Source of the DNA: Fidelibacterota bacterium
Lineage (GTDB): Bacteria > Marinisomatota > Marinisomatia > Marinisomatales > UBA1611
DNA length: 6,911 nt
Assembly: GCA_002694025.1 (NCBI GenBank)
Contig: NZKX01000001.1
Coordinates: 1-6,911, forward strand
Direction of reading: 5' to 3'
Made by a program: the position numbers and the translations under genes. The notes beneath the pieces were generated by a model. The model had not been told where the DNA came from and did not search any database. It saw nothing but the letters and a program-made list of their open reading frames with translations. This document shows positions 6,001-6,911 of this stretch, piece after piece (position 1 is the first letter of the stretch; every line of letters begins with the position of its first letter).

Positions 6001-6911
6001 ATAATGATGGCATAGATGATATCCTTTATATAGATAATATTGTAGAAATTGCAACATTTACTTATGAAAATATTACAAATCCTGACTTATCGGGTGTTGG
6101 TATTGCTGGAGATACAATTAAAGTAACAGTAACAGCGAATCAGCCAATTAGTTCGACTAGTCCAGTTCCAACTATTGATTTTGAGTATAACACAGCTAAT
6201 GATGCTGTGCAAGGTGACATTGTAACCGGCATAAATTTAATGGAACCGACAGCTGATAGTCTTGTTTGGATTTACCAAGTAGTTTTATCTGATTCGGTAA
6301 AAAATGATGGAATAATGAACTTTTCATTTAACGGAAAGGATTTAGCTGATAACTTGGTTGAGATTTTCGAAAATAATGCGGTTTTTGCGGTAGATAATTT
6401 GCCTCCAAATTATTACGAAACTGGCGAGGTAACAATTGTAGGATCAAATCCTGTGCAAGGATGGATTACTGGAAATACAACTGAAATTTTAACTTCAGTT
6501 AACATTGAAGACATTGAAGTAGACTCTACTTTAATTTCTGGACAGGTTGAAATACAATTTTATAATCAGACTAGAGGTCAGGGTTGGGTTACTGTCGGGC
6601 AAAATGATACAATCATTCTTAATGGTAATATTATAGACTTTGGACGAACAGATGAGGATTTATTTAATGTTATGGATCCTAACTCCTTAGGTCCAGACGG
6701 TATTCAACCAGGCGATTTATTAGAGGTAAGAGCTAAATTAATTGATAAACATGCTAACGTGACCGCATTTGGTACTAGTGCAACCATTCTCAAATATGAT
6801 CCGTCAGGGCCAAGTGTTGGTGAATTAACAGGAGGAGTATTTGGTACAACTTCAAATGATTCTACTTATACAATCTTTTCTACTGATTTAATCAACATCT
6901 TTTGGTCCCCA
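3..6911 (+). CDS. Giant Ig-like repeat surface protein, internal fragment open at both ends
   Basis: The frame beginning at base 3 reads through 2303 codons without a stop and leaves the window at both ends, so the true start and stop lie outside and the full protein is longer than 2303 residues. The translation is a chain of about 20 Ig-like beta-sandwich blocks, most closing with D-x-A-G-N and a short V/F-D-x-T-P-P linker. Residue n starts at base 3n. I found one cysteine (4863-4865), abundant Asp, Asn, Thr and Ser, and several Asp-rich loops that resemble calcium sites. No transmembrane segment, signal peptide, catalytic motif or sorting domain is visible. Known proteins of this build are secreted or surface-attached adhesins, stalks or matrix proteins; a role in attachment or cell-surface structure is inferred. 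No neighbours can be seen, so operon context is unknown. I do not recognise a specific named gene. Coding call is very secure; function is only at class level. Confidence 0.95.
93..1460 (+). repeat. Type-A Ig-like domains, blocks 2-5
   Basis: There are four consecutive domains, divided at their linkers: 93-422 (110 residues), 423-797 (125), 798-1136 (113) and 1137-1460 (108). Each has an early G/D-D-x-V/I/L strand (for example K-V-G-D-V-V-T-I-S-F in block 5), usually an A-S-E-like turn, then a Trp strand: K-W-E-A-R-H (W at 270), P-W-S-A-N-F (648), D-W-E-A-S-Y (984) and Q-W-T-A-T-Y (1311). Each closes with a degenerate D-x-A-G-N (L-A-D-N-G, D-N-A-N-R, D-L-A-R-N) and a linker such as F-D-K-T-P-P. 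This is the general pattern of bacterial Ig-like (Big) domains; I cannot name the exact Pfam entry without a profile search. Block 3 is longer because it carries a calcium-type loop. The domains match in motif spacing more than in exact sequence, so the duplications look old. Confidence 0.8.
555..581 (+). other. Calcium-type loop D-T-D-G-D-G-F-D-D in block 3
   Basis: The residues D-T-D-G-D-G-F-D-D fit the D-x-D-x-D-G core of EF-hand, dockerin and thrombospondin type 3 loops. The loop sits upstream of the Trp strand (W at 648) and, with the acidic stretch that follows, accounts for the extra length of this domain. Calcium binding is inferred from the motif only. Confidence 0.6.
1461..2495 (+). 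repeat. Type-B Ig-like domains, blocks 6-8
   Basis: Three domains lie at 1461-1808 (116 residues), 1809-2150 (114) and 2151-2495 (115). They open with an entry motif unlike type A: S-L-D-P-N-S-D-T-G then L-T-N in block 6, F-D-T-G-I-S-E-V-D-D-I-T-N in block 7, and D-T-G-T-S-N-T-D-N-I-T-N in block 8. A strand of the form P-x-F-x-I/L-x-x-L usually follows, then a Y-containing hairpin (I-Y-Y-Q in block 7, V-I-Y-D in block 8). They close with D-Q-A-G-N-L-S, D-N-A-G-N-V-S and D-A-A-G-N-L-S and linkers I-D-K-D-V-P, V-D-L-T-P-P and F-D-N-T-P. The pattern resembles the widespread bacterial Ig-like domains of large adhesins (Big_13-like). Block 8 has extra residues in its entry region, D-D-G-T-G-D-G-V-F (2178-2204), that may be a degenerate calcium loop. 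Confidence 0.8.
2496..2963 (+). other. Block 9: enlarged type-B Ig-like domain (156 residues)
   Basis: This domain keeps the type-B core (S-D-T-G-T-D-T-T-D-H-I-T-N, then P-S-F-R-I-K-N-L, and D-V-A-G-N-V-S) but is about 40 residues longer than its neighbours. The extra length comes from an acidic N-terminal extension beginning Y-D-D-P-N-G-V-G-G and running to E-D-E-Y-P-P, and from a longer final hairpin containing N-A-D-G-T-Y between D-x-A-G-N and the V-D-T-T-P linker. The extension starts like block 15 (Y-D-D-P-D-G-D-G), so it may be a calcium-type linker. Confidence 0.7.
2964..3644 (+). repeat. Type-B Ig-like domains, blocks 10-11
   Basis: Two standard-length domains lie at 2964-3296 (111 residues) and 3297-3644 (116). 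Block 10 is the clearest example of the type: P-D-L-I-V-D-D-D-S-G-I-S, then D-N-I-T-N, P-R-F-Q-F-T-N-L, a G-D-Y-S-F-K-Y-R-V strand, D-I-A-G-N-E-S and the linker I-D-Y-T-A-P. Block 11 opens L-D-L-I-D-A-D-D-N-G, has D-D-L-T-N-A, a hairpin Y-D-G-P-G-D-I-D-P-S-D-D-V (3432-3470), and closes D-L-A-G-N-A-S with V-D-L-D-P-P. The block 11 hairpin matches block 8 in spacing. Confidence 0.8.
3903..3935 (+). other. Calcium-type loop in block 12
   Basis: D-E-N-A-D-G-D-L-D-E-G has alternating acidic and Asn side chains with a central glycine, as in EF-hand-like loops. It directly precedes the P-Y-Y-I-L strand that leads into D-F-A-G-N. Metal binding is inferred. Confidence 0.5.
4311..4346 (+). other. Calcium-type loop in block 13
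   Basis: D-A-N-G-D-G-V-V-D-D-G-E fits the twelve-residue EF-hand loop well: oxygen ligands at positions 1, 3 and 5, Gly at 6, a hydrophobic residue at 8 and Glu at 12. It lies just before the Trp strand of the domain. This is the best single EF-hand match in the window. Confidence 0.65.
4599..4637 (+). other. Calcium-type loop in the hairpin of block 14
   Basis: D-D-N-G-D-G-V-F-N-P-A-D-D carries the D-x-N-x-D-G core and follows L-Y-R-F. It occupies the same hairpin as the shorter loops at 2307-2345 and 3432-3470 in blocks 8 and 11, which keep the final D-D but have lost much of the core. Calcium binding is inferred. Confidence 0.6.
4695..4721 (+). other. Thrombospondin type 3-like loop in block 14
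   Basis: D-L-D-N-D-G-I-P-D matches the D-x-D-x-D-G-I-x-D consensus of thrombospondin type 3 repeats, which bind calcium in known proteins. It is the second acidic loop in this domain, about 60 bases after the first. Confidence 0.65.
4860..5216 (+). other. Block 15: type-A-like Ig domain with the only cysteine seen
   Basis: This 119-residue domain returns to the type-A pattern: an E-G-T-L-N-A-T-F-T-F strand, an acidic turn, N-N-P-P-T-I, the Trp strand V-W-E-Y-N-I (W at 5073), a strand ending D-K-Y-G-N and the linker I-D-N-L-P. It begins with N-C-V-I-T-Y, whose Cys (4863-4865) is the only one I found in the frame, and then a D-D-P-D-G-D-G-S-P-D loop (4878-4907) of the calcium type. Confidence 0.7.
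4878..4907 (+). other. Calcium-type loop at the start of block 15
   Basis: D-D-P-D-G-D-G-S-P-D resembles a thrombospondin type 3 or dockerin loop and sits at the junction of blocks 14 and 15. A metal site there would stiffen the interdomain linker, as calcium does in several known giant adhesins. Both binding and effect are inferred. Confidence 0.55.
5217..5558 (+). other. Block 16: divergent Ig-like domain
   Basis: This 114-residue domain fits neither main type cleanly. It opens V-F-S-N-I-V-P-G-S-G-S-F and has a distinctive early strand, D-S-I-I-V-F-S-W-N-L, with Trp near the start instead of in the middle. Its second half, L-T-E-G-V-Y-Q-V-V-F then D-F-A-G-N-I-G, is like the end of a type-B domain, and it closes with the linker Y-D-L-T-R-P. 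The early S-W strand resembles the last visible residues of block 20, so it may represent a third subtype, possibly nearer to fibronectin type III. Confidence 0.6.
5760..5867 (+). other. Double calcium-type loop inserted in block 17
   Basis: The 36-residue segment contains two similar units, G-D-G-N-G-Q-Y-D-L-G-E (5787-5819) and D-I-N-G-N-G-V-Y-D-P-T-G-E (5829-5867), joined by Q-F-D-D. Each has the D/N-x-N-G-x-Y-D core followed by a Gly-Glu, which recalls EF-hand loops whose last ligand is Glu. It is the densest acidic stretch of the window. The style is familiar from giant surface proteins of marine Marinimicrobia and relatives, though that comes from memory and not from a search. Confidence 0.65.
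5988..6020 (+). other. Thrombospondin type 3-like loop in block 17
   Basis: D-L-D-N-D-N-D-G-I-D-D fits the D-x-D-x-D-G-I-x-D pattern and closely resembles the loop at 4695-4721. It lies between the D-L-A-G-N strand and the final strand of block 17. Calcium binding is inferred. Confidence 0.65.
6045..6407 (+). other. Block 18: type-A-like Ig domain
   Basis: The 121 residues follow the type-A order: A-G-D-T-I-K-V-T-V-T-A, the turn S-P-V-P-T-I-D-F, the Trp strand V-W-I-Y-Q-V (W at 6267), F-S-F-N-G-K-D-L-A-D-N and the linker V-D-N-L-P-P. It carries no obvious calcium loop. With blocks 15 and 17 it shows that type-A domains flank the type-B array on both sides. Confidence 0.75.
6408..6812 (+). 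other. Block 19: divergent beta-rich domain
   Basis: This 135-residue block has neither the type-A Trp strand spacing nor the type-B entry motif. It begins N-Y-Y-E-T-G-E-V-T-I-V-G and has several alternating hydrophobic strands, including Q-V-E-I-Q-F-Y-N-Q, then G-D-L-L-E-V-R-A-K-L-I-D-K-H-A-N-V-T, where D-K-H-A-N stands in the place of D-x-A-G-N, and a closing K-Y-D-P-S-G-P linker. An Ig-like or related beta-sandwich fold is likely from its place in the array and its ending, but the family is not recognised. Confidence 0.55.
6813..6911 (+). other. Block 20: N-terminal 33 residues of a further domain, cut by the window end
   Basis: After the S-G-P linker the frame continues with G-E-L-T-G-G-V-F-G and a strand, S-T-D-L-I-N-I-F-W-S-P, that ends the window. 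The hydrophobic strand with a terminal Trp recalls the start of block 16 (I-I-V-F-S-W) and of fibronectin type III-like or Ig-like domains in surface proteins. Too little is present to classify it, but it shows the repeat array goes on downstream. Confidence 0.5.

Larger units (their letters stand above)
5559..6044 (+). other. Block 17: largest Ig-like domain, with an inserted double calcium-type loop
   Basis: At 162 residues this is the longest block. The type-A frame is clear: E-D-G-D-T-V-V-V-T-V-V-F, the turn S-P-P-T-F, the Trp strand T-W-S-Y-T-F (W at 5877), D-L-A-G-N-Q-L and a final strand. Most of the extra length is an acidic insertion at 5760-5867 just before the Trp strand, and a second acidic loop at 5988-6020 before the closing Y-I-D-N. 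The insertion lies in the same relative place as the loops in blocks 3 and 13. Confidence 0.7.

Noticed and set aside
3..6911. Long exact DNA tandem repeats, CRISPR-like arrays or insertion-sequence ends
   Set aside because: Reading by eye shows only protein-level repeats with diverged DNA; no regular direct repeats with spacers, terminal inverted repeats or transposase motifs were found. A self dot-plot would settle this.

Overview
The whole window is the inside of one very large gene. A single reading frame on the + strand (codons starting at position 3) stays open from base 3 to base 6911: 2303 codons with no stop, no start that can be assigned and no end. The other frames hold only short shadow frames. 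No intergenic DNA, promoter, RNA gene, mobile element or CRISPR array is visible.

The protein is a tandem array of bacterial immunoglobulin-like beta-sandwich domains, about 108-162 residues each. Most domains end in a D-x-A-G-N strand followed by a linker of the type V/F-D-x-T-P-P. I count 20 blocks, 18 of them complete. Layout: the tail of a preceding domain (3-92); four type-A domains with a conserved Trp strand (93-1460); nine type-B domains with a D-x-G-x-S-x-x-D-N-I-T-N entry motif (1461-4859); a return to A-like domains with one divergent member (4860-6407); a further divergent domain (6408-6812); and the first 33 residues of another (6813-6911). Asp/Asn/Gly-rich loops of the EF-hand or thrombospondin type 3 kind, likely to bind calcium, lie mainly in the downstream half.

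The composition (one cysteine seen in 2303 residues, very rich in Asp, Asn, Thr and Ser, few Lys and Arg) fits a secreted or cell-surface filamentous protein stabilised by calcium, such as a giant adhesin or surface-layer protein. No catalytic domain is seen. Signal peptide, anchor and any sorting domain must lie outside the window, so the export route is unknown.

The DNA is AT-rich (three lines counted by hand gave about 32-45% GC). The style of the calcium loops (Q-F-D-D-I-N-G-N-G-V-Y-D) and of the Ig repeats recalls giant surface proteins of the Fibrobacterota-Chlorobiota-Bacteroidota group, especially marine Marinimicrobia (SAR406). That is recollection of style and not a database result. 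I see one long structural gene here, not a multi-gene system; the interest lies in its repeat architecture.
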